A DNA stretch of 64,000 bases from Aeromonas jandaei (GCF_037890695.1 NZ_CP149571.1:2324001-2388000); one strand, 5' to 3'. Numbered from the stretch's first letter, positions 18,752-27,630 are shown. Made by a program: numbers and translations. Notes: generated from the sequence alone by a model not told the origin.

Positions 18752-19179
18752 CTTCGTATCCTTGTGAAGCGGCGCTTTCGCCTGGAAAAAGGGGAACATA
18801 ACGGTTCCCACTGCGAGGGGCAATCTCTTTGCGGGGCGCAGAGATGCGGGTTCGATAGATGCAGTTTTTTTTGCAAAAAATCGCAGAGGGGCAACCGGGC
18901 TATCCGGTTTTTGCCCGCTTGGCCACAACCTTGGCGAGATAAGGAGTGGAGTCAAGCGGGAAAGATGTTATCCCGGTCACGTTCTGTTTAAAACCACCCA
19001 TTAAATGCAACATTTTTTGATCCTGATTCGCTAATCAGTACAAAAAAGACGCCATTATCGACTCAGTTCCCAGTTTCTAACGCTTTCGCTTCTTCCTCAT
19101 CCGGCCACCGTCCGCCTCGGCTAAACGGTATCAAGCGCCATCGGGTGGGGCCTGTCACACAAAAAGAAGAAAGCAATGT
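18752..19179. other. 428-base intergenic region between divergent genes
   Basis: This holds the divergent control regions of the MOSC fusion and the GltD-like/NifJ operon. No credible gene is seen. An FNR-like half-degenerate site and a -10 hexamer are noted separately at 19017-19058. The last 80 bases before the ATG are C/T-rich and look like an untranslated leader. Confidence 0.6.
19017..19058 (+). promoter_or_regulatory. Candidate FNR-dependent promoter of the NifJ operon
   Basis: TTGA-TCCTGA-TTCG at 19017-19030 has one perfect FNR half-site and one degenerate half. CATTAT at 19053-19058 lies 32 bases from its centre, the same geometry as at dcuC. The match is suggestive only. Confidence 0.35.
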
Positions 19180-20826
19180 ATGAGCAAACAACTGGACATG
19201 ACCCCATTGCCGGATCTCTCCCTGAAAACGGGAACAGGCCCGGTGCGTACCCGGCTACCCGTCTGGCGGCCGGCCCTGCCACCCTGCAATCACGCATGCC
19301 CGGCCGGAGAAAATATCCAGGCCTGGCTCTCTTTGGCGCAGGCCGGTCGCTTTGAAGCGGCCTGGCAGACCCTGATCGAAGAGAACCCCTTGCCCGCCAT
19401 TCATGGCCGGGTCTGCTATCACCCCTGCGAGAGCGCCTGCAACCGCGGGCAGGTGGATGAATCCGTCTCTATCCATGCCATCGAACGCTTCCTCGGCGAC
19501 GAAGCGCTGGCCCGCGGTTGGCAGCCCGCGCCACCTGCCCCTGCCAGCGGCAAGAAGGTGCTGGTGATCGGCGCCGGCCCCTCAGGTCTCTCCTGCGCCT
19601 GGCACCTCAACCGGCTTGGCCATCAGGTGGAGATCCGCGAAGCGGGACCGCTGGCGGGCGGCATGCTGCGCTTTGGTATTCCCGCTTACCGTCTGCCCCG
19701 CGATGTGCTGGATCGGGAGGTGGCCCGCATCGTGGCGGCCGGGGTGACCCTCACTCTTAATCACAAGGTGGAGGATGTGCTGCGCGAGCGCGACGAGGGG
19801 GGCTTTGACGCCGTCTTTATGGCCATCGGCGCCCATCTGGCCAAGCGGGTCGATATTCCGGCCCGGGAGGCGGGCAAGATCCTCGATGCGGTGAGTTTCC
19901 TCGAACAGGCCAGTCTTGCCGAAGAGAAAGGATTGCCGCCGCCAAAACTGGGACGGCGGGTAGCCATCTACGGCGGCGGCAACACCGCCATGGACGCGGC
20001 CCGTACCGCCCGCCGCCTCGGTGTGGAAGAGGCGATGATCATCTACCGCCGCGACCGGGACCATATGCCCGCCCACGCCTTCGAGGCCGACGAGGCCGAG
20101 GAGGAGGGGATCAAGATCAACTGGCTGCGCACCATCCGCCAGCTCGATAACACCAATATCGAAGTGGAGGTGATGGCGCTGGATGCCGAGGGCAAACCGG
20201 TGCCCACCGGCAAGTTTGAAACCCTTGAAGCGGACTCCCTGATCCTGGCGCTCGGTCAGGAAGTTGATTTGAGCGTGCTGGAAAGCATCCCCGGCGTGCG
20301 GGTCAACAAGGAGGGGGTGGTGCAGGTTGGCGAAAACCTGATGACGGATGTGCCGGGTCTGTTTGCAGGCGGCGATATGGTGCCCTCCGAGCGCACCGTC
20401 ACCATCGCCACCGGCCACGGCAAGAAGGCTGCGCGCCACATGGATGCCTGGCTGCGCGGTCGCCACTATCACAAACCGCTCTCCTACCCGCTGGTGGGGC
20501 CGGAGCAGTTGCAGCTCTGGTTCCAGACCCACGCCCCGGCCAGCAGCCAGCCGGTCAAACCTCCCTCGGCGCGGGACGACTTTGGCGAGATCATCGGCGG
20601 GCTGGATGAGGTGGCCGCCCGCTACGAGGCGGCGCGCTGCTACTCCTGCGGCAACTGCTTTGAGTGCGACGGCTGCTATGGCAGCTGCCCCGAGCAGGCC
20701 ATCGCCAAGCTGGGGCCTGGTCTGGGGTATCAGGTAGATGCCGAGCGCTGCACCGGCTGCGGTGCCTGCCACGACCAGTGTCCCTGCCACGCCATCGAGC
20801 TGCGCCAACCGGAGGAGTCCCAATGA
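19180..20826 (+). CDS. GltD-like FAD/NAD(P) oxidoreductase with C-terminal 2[4Fe-4S] ferredoxin domain
   Basis: A 548-residue iron-sulfur flavoprotein. The N-terminal DPD/GltD-type cluster domain has Cys36, Cys40, Cys79, Cys83 and Cys87. The FAD motif VIGAGPSG is near residue 129 and the NAD(P) site is at IYGGGNTAMDAART. A C-terminal ferredoxin region has a cysteine-dense stretch (CYSCGNC and CDGCYGSC) from about residue 487 and a second motif CTGCGACHDQC from about 524. Such subunits pass electrons between NAD(P)H and ferredoxin or 2-oxoacid oxidoreductases. The last bases overlap the nifJ-like start, so it most likely forms a complex or redox pair with that enzyme. AGAAGAAAG precedes the ATG. 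Confidence 0.85.
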   Translation: MSKQLDMTPLPDLSLKTGTGPVRTRLPVWRPALPPCNHACPAGENIQAWLSLAQAGRFEAAWQTLIEENPLPAIHGRVCYHPCESACNRGQVDESVSIHAIERFLGDEALARGWQPAPPAPASGKKVLVIGAGPSGLSCAWHLNRLGHQVEIREAGPLAGGMLRFGIPAYRLPRDVLDREVARIVAAGVTLTLNHKVEDVLRERDEGGFDAVFMAIGAHLAKRVDIPAREAGKILDAVSFLEQASLAEEKGLPPPKLGRRVAIYGGGNTAMDAARTARRLGVEEAMIIYRRDRDHMPAHAFEADEAEEEGIKINWLRTIRQLDNTNIEVEVMALDAEGKPVPTGKFETLEADSLILALGQEVDLSVLESIPGVRVNKEGVVQVGENLMTDVPGLFAGGDMVPSERTVTIATGHGKKAARHMDAWLRGRHYHKPLSYPLVGPEQLQLWFQTHAPASSQPVKPPSARDDFGEIIGGLDEVAARYEAARCYSCGNCFECDGCYGSCPEQAIAKLGPGLGYQVDAERCTGCGACHDQCPCHAIELRQPEESQ

Positions 20827-23800
20827 AACATGAACTGATCATGGTTGACGGCAACGAAGCCGCGGCCCGGGTGGCGTACCAGCTGAGCGAAGTGTGTGCC
20901 ATCTACCCCATCACTCCGAGCTCGACCATGGCCGAACTGGCCGATGCCTGGGCGGCAGAAGGGCAGACCAACCTGTGGGGCAACATCCCCACGGTGGTGG
21001 AGATGCAGAGCGAAGGGGGGGCGGCTGGCACGGTACACGGCGCCCTGCAGGCGGGGGCGCTCGCCACCACCTTCACCGCCAGTCAGGGGCTGATGCTGAT
21101 GCTGCCCAACATGTACAAGATCGCAGGTGAATTGACCTCGGCGGTGTTCCATGTGGCGGCCCGTTCGCTGGCGGCGCAGGGGCTGTCAATTTTTGGCGAC
21201 CATCAGGATGTGATGGCGGCGCGCAGCACCGGCTTTGCCATGCTCGCCTCCGGCTCGGTGCAGGAGGCGCAGGACCTGGCTTTGGTCGCCCACAGCGTCA
21301 CCCTGCAGTGCCGGGTGCCCTTTATCCACTTCTTTGACGGGTTCCGTACCTCCCACGAGGTGAACAAGATAGTCGCACTGCACAAAGATGAAATTCGCGC
21401 CCTTATCGACAACGACTGGGTACGCGCCCACCGTGCGCGGGCCCTCAACCCGGATCATCCGGTGATGCGCGGCACCGCCCAGAACCCGGATACCTATTTC
21501 CAGTCCCGCGAGAGCGTCAACCCCTTCTACGAGGCGGTACCGGCGCGGGTGCAGCAGTGCATGGACAACCTCGGCGAGCTGACCGGTCGTCACTACCGGC
21601 TGGTGGAGTATCACGGCGCGCCCGATGCCACCGACGTCATCGTGCTGATGGGCTCGGGGGCGGCCACCGCCCGCACCACCGTGGATTGGCTCAACCGGCA
21701 GGATCGCAAGACCGGGGTGCTGGTCATTCGCCTCTATCGCCCCTTCCCGGTACAGGCGCTGCTCGATGCGCTACCGCAGAGCGTGCGGCGCATGGCGGTG
21801 CTCGATCGCACCAAGGAGCCGGGGGCGGGTGGTGAGCCACTGCTGCTGGATGTGCAGAGCGCCCTTATCGATGGCTTGCAGCGCGGCCTTATCAAGCGGC
21901 TGCCGTGGCTTAGCGGCGGTCGCTATGGCCTCTCTTCCAAAGAGTTCACCCCCGCCATGTGCGCGGCGGTATTCGAGGAGCTGGCATCCGATGCGCCGCG
22001 CCCGCGCTTTACCGTGGGGATAGTGGATGACGTGTCGGGCCTCAGTCTGGCCTGGCACCCCATCGGTGATCTGGAGCCTGCCAGCCGGGTGCGGGCACTC
22101 TTCTTCGGCCTTGGCGCCGACGGCACCGTGGGCGCCAACAAGAACAGCATCAAGATCATCGGCGAGCTGGAGGGCTTCCACGCCCAGGGCTACTTCGTTT
22201 ACGACTCCAAGAAGTCGGGCTCGCGTACCGTCTCCCACCTGCGCTTTGGCCCCGAGCCCATCGACGCCCCCTGGCTTATCGAACAGGCGAGCTTTATCGG
22301 CTGCCACCAGTGGGGCTTTGTCGAGTCGGTCGATCTGCTGGAGCACGCCGCCGAAGGTGCGACCCTGCTGCTTAATGCTCCCTATGAGCCTGACCGGGTC
22401 TGGGCCGAGCTGCCCGAGCGGCTGCGTGCCCGCATTCGCGCCCTCAACATCCAGCTCTACTGCATCGACGGCGATCGGGTCGCCGAGCGCAACGGCATGG
22501 GCAATCGCATCAACACCATCATGCAGACCTGCTTCTTCGCCCTGGCCGGTATCTTGCCGCGGGACGAGGCGATTGCGCTGATCAAGGAGAGCATCGAGAA
22601 GAGCTATGCCCGCAAGGGGCCAGAAGTGGTCGAGCGCAACTTCGCGGCGGTGGATGACACCCTGGCTCATCTCCATCAGGTGGCGATCCCGGCCGGTGAG
22701 GAGCAGATCAGCGACTATCCGCTGCCGCTGGCACCGGGTGGCAGCGAGTTTGTCCAGCGGGTCACCGGCGAGATGCTGGCGGGGCGCGGCGATTTGATCC
22801 CAGTCTCCATGTTGCCGGTGGATGGCACTTACCCCACTGCCACCAGCCGCTTCGAGAAGCGCGATATCGCCCGCGAGATCCCGATTTGGCATTCGGATAT
22901 CTGCATCCAATGCGGCAACTGCGTCTTTGTCTGCCCCCACGCGGCGCTGCGGGCCAAGTTCTACCATCAGGACTGGCTGGCGACTGCCCCCGAGGCGGCG
23001 CAGTCGGTGCCCGTCACAGCCAAGGGCTTCCCCGACAGTCGCTACACCTTGCAACTCTATCCGGAAGATTGCACCGGCTGTGGCCAGTGCGTGCAGGCCT
23101 GTCCGGTGCGGGTCGGGGCGGATGAGGAACACGAGGGCGAGCGCGCCATCACCATGATGGACAAGGCCCCCCATCTGGCTGGTCAGAAGCAGGCGCTGCG
23201 CTGGTTCGAAAGCCTGCCCTGGCCTGCCCGCGAGCGGGTGGATTTCTCCACCGTGCGTGGCACCCAGTTCCTCGAACCCCTGTTCGAGTTCTCCGGTGCC
23301 TGCGCCGGTTGTGGCGAGACCCCCTATCTCAAGCTGCTGACCCAGCTGTTTGGCGATCGCATGCTGGTGGCCAACGCCACCGGTTGCTCCTCCATCTATG
23401 GCGGCAACCTGCCGACTACCCCGTGGGCCAAGAACGGCGAAGGGAAGGGGCCGGCCTGGTCGAACTCCCTGTTTGAGGACAACGCCGAGTTTGGCTTTGG
23501 CTTCCGTCTCACCGCCGATCAGCATCACGGTCAGGCGGTGGCGGCCCTTGAAGCGATGAAAGGGGAGCTGGGCGCCGAGCTGGTCGATACCCTGATCAGC
23601 GCCCCGCAGCGGCTGGAGTCGGAGATCCGCGCCCAGCGCACCCGGGTGGCGCAAGTGCGGGAGCGATTGGAAGAGGTGAAATCCGGCAAGGCCCGCGAGC
23701 TGCTGTCACTTATCGATCAGCTGGTGCGCCGCTCGGTCTGGATCATCGGCGGCGATGGCTGGGCCTATGACATCGGCTCATCGGGGCTCGACCATGTGCT

Positions 23801-24398
23801 CGCCTCCGGCCGCGATGTGAACGTGTTGGTGATGGATACCGAGGTCTACTCCAACACCGGTGGGCAGATGTCGAAATCGACCCCGCTCGGTGCCGTCGCC
23901 AAGTTCGCGGCGGGGGGCAAGACGCTGGCCAAGAAGGATGTGGCGTTGCAGGCCATCTCCTACGGCAACGTCTATGTTGCCCGCATCGCCTTTGGTGCCA
24001 ACCCGCAGCAGGCGCTGCAGGCCTTGCGTGAGGCGGAGGCCTATCCGGGCCCGTCGCTTATCATCGCCTACAGCCACTGTATCGCCCACGGTATCGATAT
24101 GGAGTTTGGCCTGACCCAGCAAAAACGCGCGGTGGCCTCCGGTCACTGGCCGCTGATGCGCTACAACCCGGTATTGCGCAGTGCGGGGCAGAACCCCTTC
24201 AGCCTCGACAGCCTGCGCCCCTCCATTCCCCTTGCTGAATATCGGCAGGAGGAGACCCGTTATCGGGTGCTGGCCCAGAGCCATCCGGAGGAGGCCGAGC
24301 GGCTGATGCAGGTGGCGCAAAAAGTGGCGTGGCAGAAGTGGGCCACCTACGAGGAGATGGCCACCCGCGAGGCCAGCCAGTTCCATCCGCCGGTGTGA
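20823..24398 (+). CDS. nifJ: Pyruvate:ferredoxin/flavodoxin oxidoreductase
   Basis: A 1191-residue homodimer-type enzyme that oxidises pyruvate and CoA to acetyl-CoA and CO2 and passes electrons to flavodoxin or ferredoxin. Domain order is usual: an N-terminal YPITPSSTMAE pyruvate domain, a domain II transketolase-like segment, and a gamma-like GLGADGTVGANKNSIKII region. Two [4Fe-4S] motifs follow (CIQCGNC near 694 and CTGCGQC near 750), then CAGCGETPY near 827 for the proximal cluster. The TPP motif GDGWAYDIGSSGLDH is near 977-991. The length fits NifJ/YdbK. It overlaps its flavoprotein partner by four bases, and flavodoxin fldA is also in this window. Confidence 0.95.
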   Translation: MKHELIMVDGNEAAARVAYQLSEVCAIYPITPSSTMAELADAWAAEGQTNLWGNIPTVVEMQSEGGAAGTVHGALQAGALATTFTASQGLMLMLPNMYKIAGELTSAVFHVAARSLAAQGLSIFGDHQDVMAARSTGFAMLASGSVQEAQDLALVAHSVTLQCRVPFIHFFDGFRTSHEVNKIVALHKDEIRALIDNDWVRAHRARALNPDHPVMRGTAQNPDTYFQSRESVNPFYEAVPARVQQCMDNLGELTGRHYRLVEYHGAPDATDVIVLMGSGAATARTTVDWLNRQDRKTGVLVIRLYRPFPVQALLDALPQSVRRMAVLDRTKEPGAGGEPLLLDVQSALIDGLQRGLIKRLPWLSGGRYGLSSKEFTPAMCAAVFEELASDAPRPRFTVGIVDDVSGLSLAWHPIGDLEPASRVRALFFGLGADGTVGANKNSIKIIGELEGFHAQGYFVYDSKKSGSRTVSHLRFGPEPIDAPWLIEQASFIGCHQWGFVESVDLLEHAAEGATLLLNAPYEPDRVWAELPERLRARIRALNIQLYCIDGDRVAERNGMGNRINTIMQTCFFALAGILPRDEAIALIKESIEKSYARKGPEVVERNFAAVDDTLAHLHQVAIPAGEEQISDYPLPLAPGGSEFVQRVTGEMLAGRGDLIPVSMLPVDGTYPTATSRFEKRDIAREIPIWHSDICIQCGNCVFVCPHAALRAKFYHQDWLATAPEAAQSVPVTAKGFPDSRYTLQLYPEDCTGCGQCVQACPVRVGADEEHEGERAITMMDKAPHLAGQKQALRWFESLPWPARERVDFSTVRGTQFLEPLFEFSGACAGCGETPYLKLLTQLFGDRMLVANATGCSSIYGGNLPTTPWAKNGEGKGPAWSNSLFEDNAEFGFGFRLTADQHHGQAVAALEAMKGELGAELVDTLISAPQRLESEIRAQRTRVAQVRERLEEVKSGKARELLSLIDQLVRRSVWIIGGDGWAYDIGSSGLDHVLASGRDVNVLVMDTEVYSNTGGQMSKSTPLGAVAKFAAGGKTLAKKDVALQAISYGNVYVARIAFGANPQQALQALREAEAYPGPSLIIAYSHCIAHGIDMEFGLTQQKRAVASGHWPLMRYNPVLRSAGQNPFSLDSLRPSIPLAEYRQEETRYRVLAQSHPEEAERLMQVAQKVAWQKWATYEEMATREASQFHPPV

Positions 24399-24424
24399 GG
24401 ATGGGGTTAACTCGGCATAAAACG

Positions 24425-24448
24425 AAGCGGGCCACTGGCCCGCTTTTT
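24425..24448 (+). terminator. Terminator after nifJ
   Basis: AAGCGGGCC pairs with GGCCCGCTT around ACT, followed by T residues, 27 bases after the stop. Confidence 0.88.
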
Positions 24449-24613
24449 AGTCATTTGGGTAGGGACGGGCTCGTTATAGAGTAAAAGCATCCATATTTCC
24501 GACTCTAATCGAGGTCGTATTTTAAGGTGAATGGCACTAAGGCATTGAAAGTTTTTCATAAATACGTCTGTGTTAGAGTGGTTCACTTCACAGAACAAAT
24601 TTGTTAGGTGCTT

Positions 24614-24973
24614 ATGACTAATCGCCTTTTAAGTCTCTTGGGGTCATATCCAGAGTGTGACGAATTTCAAATCGGGAGATTGCTTGTTTGGGTCGAGTAC
24701 CCTTCAGGCAGAGACCGTTTAGCTTGTTTGCGTAATGCAGAGGCGATTCTTCCTGAGCTAGAGTCTGATATTTCCAGAGTGGAAGAACTTGCTGCGATGA
24801 GCATTGGAAGTGCAGTCCCAGCAACTGTAACGGGCATAAGAATTGAAGCAGAACGATCCGCCTCGTATGAATGCACCTTTTTTGACGGGGAACATGAAGA
24901 TGAATTCATAACCATCAGCAGAGATTCTGGTGGCTACCTTTTTGCTGATGCTCAGAGCAAGCGTGCAAGGTGA
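24614..24973 (+). CDS. Orphan hypothetical protein in an AT-richer patch
   Basis: A 119-residue acidic protein that I do not recognise. The start at 24614 follows a GTTAGGT stretch by a few bases; a GTG two codons upstream is also possible. No signal peptide or membrane segment is seen. The C-terminal half contains CTFFDGEHEDEFITISRD, reminiscent of small single-domain immunity-type proteins, but no family can be named. Base composition around it is visibly lower in GC than neighbours on both sides, and codon choice is less biased, which points to a gene gained by transfer. A perfect AACAAATTTGTT palindrome is at 24594-24605. Confidence 0.6.
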   Translation: MTNRLLSLLGSYPECDEFQIGRLLVWVEYPSGRDRLACLRNAEAILPELESDISRVEELAAMSIGSAVPATVTGIRIEAERSASYECTFFDGEHEDEFITISRDSGGYLFADAQSKRAR

Positions 24974-25023
24974 AAGAGCTATAGAAAAGGCTTTATAAGA
25001 AGCTGACGAAGCTGACACAGAAC

Positions 25024-25066
25024 CAGATAGACAAATGCCGCCATCTTGGCGGCATTTGTCTATCTG
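25024..25066. repeat. Perfect 20-bp inverted repeat with a 3-base loop
   Basis: Bases 25024-25043 are exactly complementary to 25047-25066. The core is ATGCCGCC-A-TCT-T-GGCGGCAT. No T run follows, so it is not a standard terminator; it could still stop transcription of the orphan gene or mark the edge of an acquired segment. Confidence 0.8.
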
Positions 25067-25154
25067 TAGGCTGTAGGAGAGTTGGCCAAGGCTTCCTTTT
25101 CCGACCAAGGCAGGTAAGCTGCGGGGCAAATAGCGTCAAGCAGGAGAAGGGACG

Positions 25155-25973
25155 ATGACAGAGCAACATTTCGCCGGGACGATCGGCATTCTGGGGGCGG
25201 GGTGGCTCGGGCTGCCGCTGGCGCGGGCCCTGCAGGCGGCAGGCAAGCAGGTGTCGGTGACGGTCAGTAGCGCCGAGAAGGCGGCCCGTCTGCAGGGGGA
25301 GGGGATCGCTGCTCATCCGCTGACGATCTCTGCCCATATGTCGGATGCGTGGCCCATCCCCTGCGAATCGTTGGTTATCTGCGTACCGCCCAGCAAGACC
25401 GATGACTATCCGCAGGCGGTGGCAAAAGCCTGCGCGCTTGCCAAAGCGAGTGGTACCCGGCGGGTACTGTTTGTCAGCGCCACCTCGGTATGGGGAGCGG
25501 GGCAGCAGGAGGGTGAACAGCCCAAACCCCGCCATGCCCGTGGCGAGCGGATGCTGGCGGCGGAGCAGGCGGTGCTGGCGGCCGGTTTCGAGGTGGTGAT
25601 GATAGTGCGCCCCTCCGGCCTTTATGGCCCGGATCGCCATCCCGGCCGTTTCCTGGCGGGCAAGACCCTGGATGGCGGCGCCCAGTCGGTCAATCTGGTC
25701 CATCTGGACGATGTGGTGGCGGCCTGCATCTTGCTGCTGGAGCGGGGCAAGGACGGGGATGTCTTCAACCTGAGTGCGCCGGTGCATCCGCGACGTGAGC
25801 AGTTCTACCCCTTTGCGGCGCGCCAGCAGGGGCTGCCCGTGCCGGTCTTTATCGAGCCTGCCGGTGAATTTCAGCCCATCGACGGTCAGCTGATTTGTCA
25901 GCAGATGGGATTCAACTATCGCTGGCCCGATCCGGCCCACTGGTTTGCCGAGCTCGCCGCCTCGGGCAATTGA
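25155..25973 (+). CDS. NAD(P)-binding epimerase-like protein (YeeZ type)
   Basis: A 272-residue Rossmann-fold protein of the extended SDR/epimerase superfamily. GILGAGWLGLPLARAL near residue 10 is the nucleotide-binding motif. LFVSATSVWG, RPSGLYGPDRHPGRFLAG and VNLVHLDDVV follow the YeeZ pattern. The usual YxxxK catalytic pair is not obvious (HARGERMLAAEQAV in its place), so the reaction is uncertain. A GGAG-containing ribosome-binding region precedes the ATG. It reads in the same direction as yciA, 59 bases upstream of it. Confidence 0.82.
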   Translation: MTEQHFAGTIGILGAGWLGLPLARALQAAGKQVSVTVSSAEKAARLQGEGIAAHPLTISAHMSDAWPIPCESLVICVPPSKTDDYPQAVAKACALAKASGTRRVLFVSATSVWGAGQQEGEQPKPRHARGERMLAAEQAVLAAGFEVVMIVRPSGLYGPDRHPGRFLAGKTLDGGAQSVNLVHLDDVVAACILLLERGKDGDVFNLSAPVHPRREQFYPFAARQQGLPVPVFIEPAGEFQPIDGQLICQQMGFNYRWPDPAHWFAELAASGN

Positions 25974-26032
25974 GGTTTGCCAAGGGGGTGATCGCCCCCT
26001 ATCATGCCGCCATCCATGAGAGAGAGGCGGTA

Positions 26033-26437
26033 ATGATGGTAGATACAAAACGTCACCCCGATGGGGAGTTGTTGCTGAGAACCCTGGCAATGCCAGCCGA
26101 TACCAACCCCAATGGCGACATCTTTGGTGGCTGGATCATGTCCCAGATGGATATAGGTGGGGGCATTATGGCCAAGGAGCTGGCAAAAGGACGTATTTGT
26201 ACCGTATCCGTCGAAGGCATGACGTTTCACAGTCCGGTCAAGGTGGGCGATGTGGTCTGCTGCTACGGCCGCTGCATGAAGATCGGCCGCAGCTCCATGA
26301 AGCTCAAGCTGGAGGTGTGGGTCAAGCCGGTACTGCGCGAAAACGACGCCCAGCGTTACTGTGTGACCGAGGGGATCTTCACCTATGTCGCCATCGACGA
26401 ACACGGCAAATCCCGCCCGGTTCCGGTGAGTGCCTGA
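26033..26437 (+). CDS. yciA: Acyl-CoA thioesterase YciA
   Basis: A 134-residue hot-dog thioesterase that hydrolyses acyl-CoAs in the cytoplasm. PADTNPNGDIFGGWIMSQMD is the family active-site segment with the catalytic Asp, and GMTFHSPVKVGDVVCCYG follows. The length and the C-terminal HGKSRPVP agree with YciA. The double ATG at 26033 is preceded by GAGAGAGG. Its stop is directly adjacent to the end of the convergent small gene on the other strand. Confidence 0.94.
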   Translation: MMVDTKRHPDGELLLRTLAMPADTNPNGDIFGGWIMSQMDIGGGIMAKELAKGRICTVSVEGMTFHSPVKVGDVVCCYGRCMKIGRSSMKLKLEVWVKPVLRENDAQRYCVTEGIFTYVAIDEHGKSRPVPVSA

Positions 26438-26662
26438 TCAAATAAGCCGGGCGTTGATGATGGATATTTCCTGCTCAAGCCCGGTTTTTTGCCGTATCAT
26501 GCGTTCCAGCATCTCCTCTGACCCTACATACTGAAGGGTGTCGAACAGACAGAGATCGCACTGCGGGTCACGTCTGATCTGGTAGACGGTGGCCAGCTCC
26601 ACTTGATGACAGTTTCCTTGTTGATCATAAAACGTCACGTTGTACCGAAGTTCTTTCGCCAT
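26438..26662 (-). CDS. Small hypothetical protein
   Basis: A 74-residue soluble protein of unknown function. It begins MAKELRYNVTFYDQQGN and has three cysteines (QGNCHQ and PQCDLCLF), followed by a C-terminal helix EEMLERMIRQKTGLEQEIS. AAGGA lies about ten bases upstream of the ATG. Its stop abuts the yciA stop in convergent orientation. The coding-like composition and ribosome-binding site favour a real gene. Confidence 0.55.
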   Translation of the reverse strand: MAKELRYNVTFYDQQGNCHQVELATVYQIRRDPQCDLCLFDTLQYVGSEEMLERMIRQKTGLEQEISIINARLI

Positions 26663-26767
26663 GAGACAGCGTCCTTCTGGTTGAGTGGAACAGGGACTAT
26701 CAGCTTAGTCGGCGTTGATGACGTTTGTGATGGTCAAGATACAAAGCAAAGGCGGGCGGTTTAGCCG

Positions 26768-27613
26768 ATGAAAAATAGTTATCGCATTCTTGGCACCTCC
26801 CTGCTGACCCTAGGGTTGGTAGGCTGTTTCGAGGTGCCGGATCAGAACCATCTGGTCACGGCCGATGGGATTGTGCCGGGTATCGACTGCCAGCGTCCGC
26901 CGCTGGTGGCGCTGGCGACCACGGCGCTGCCCCGTGAATTCGGCATCACGGTCTGGAACCTCTACAAGGGACAGCGCAAGAACTGGCGCGAGGGGATGGA
27001 CAGCTACGCCAAGGGGCAGGATCTGGTGCTGCTGCAAGAGTCGGCCACCCGTCCCGAGATGCTCGACTGGCTGCGCGCCGGTGATTTCCAGTGGCAACAG
27101 CTGCAGGCCTTCACCCAGGGCGGCGTGTCGTTCGGGGTGATGACGGTGGCCAAGACCCCGCAGGCGTTCGTCTGTGGCGTGCGCTCCCCCGAACCCTTGC
27201 TGCGCATCCCCAAATCCGGGCTGGTAAGCCTCTATCCGTTGCAGGGCGATCCTGACGGCGTGCTGGTGATCAACCTCCATGCGGTCAACTTCGAACTGGG
27301 GATGGCCACCTTCCGCGAGCAGCTCAATGATTTGACCGCGCTGGTGCGCCGCCATCAGGGGCCGGTGATCCTGGCCGGTGATTTCAACACCTGGAGCGAC
27401 AAACGCCAGTTCTGGCTGAGCAAGCTGGTTGAAGAGCTGGGTCTGCAGGAGGCCGTGCCGGTGCCTGACTTGCGCCGTACCGCTTTCGGTCGCCCGCTGG
27501 ATCACCTCTACTACCGCAATCTGGATCTGGTCGAGGTGAGTTCACCGGCGACCGACAGCTCCGATCACAACCCCATCATTGCGCGCTTTGCTGCCCAGTC
27601 GCTGACGCCGTAA
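26768..27613 (+). CDS. Endonuclease/exonuclease/phosphatase family lipoprotein (YafD-like)
   Basis: A 281-residue protein of the EEP metallohydrolase superfamily. ITVWNLYKGQ supplies the catalytic Asn near the start, VLLQESAT the metal-binding Glu, ILAGDFNTWSD the Asp/Asn pair and SSDHNPI the final Asp-His. A lipobox LGLVGC ends at residue 20, so the protein is probably a lipoprotein, which is unusual for a nuclease-like member. Its substrate is unknown. It is a single gene with a strong bidirectional terminator. Confidence 0.85.
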   Translation: MKNSYRILGTSLLTLGLVGCFEVPDQNHLVTADGIVPGIDCQRPPLVALATTALPREFGITVWNLYKGQRKNWREGMDSYAKGQDLVLLQESATRPEMLDWLRAGDFQWQQLQAFTQGGVSFGVMTVAKTPQAFVCGVRSPEPLLRIPKSGLVSLYPLQGDPDGVLVINLHAVNFELGMATFREQLNDLTALVRRHQGPVILAGDFNTWSDKRQFWLSKLVEELGLQEAVPVPDLRRTAFGRPLDHLYYRNLDLVEVSSPATDSSDHNPIIARFAAQSLTP

Positions 27614-27630
27614 ACCGGTGATTGCCCCAT

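Noticed and set aside
21771..23654. A 627-codon frame opposite nifJ
   Set aside because: Antisense to conserved catalytic motifs of the pyruvate oxidoreductase and without domain features.
24601..24613. Integron attC core (GTTAGGT just before the orphan gene)
   Set aside because: Only the seven-base core fits; no complementary RYYYAAC partner or attC-like fold was found after the gene.
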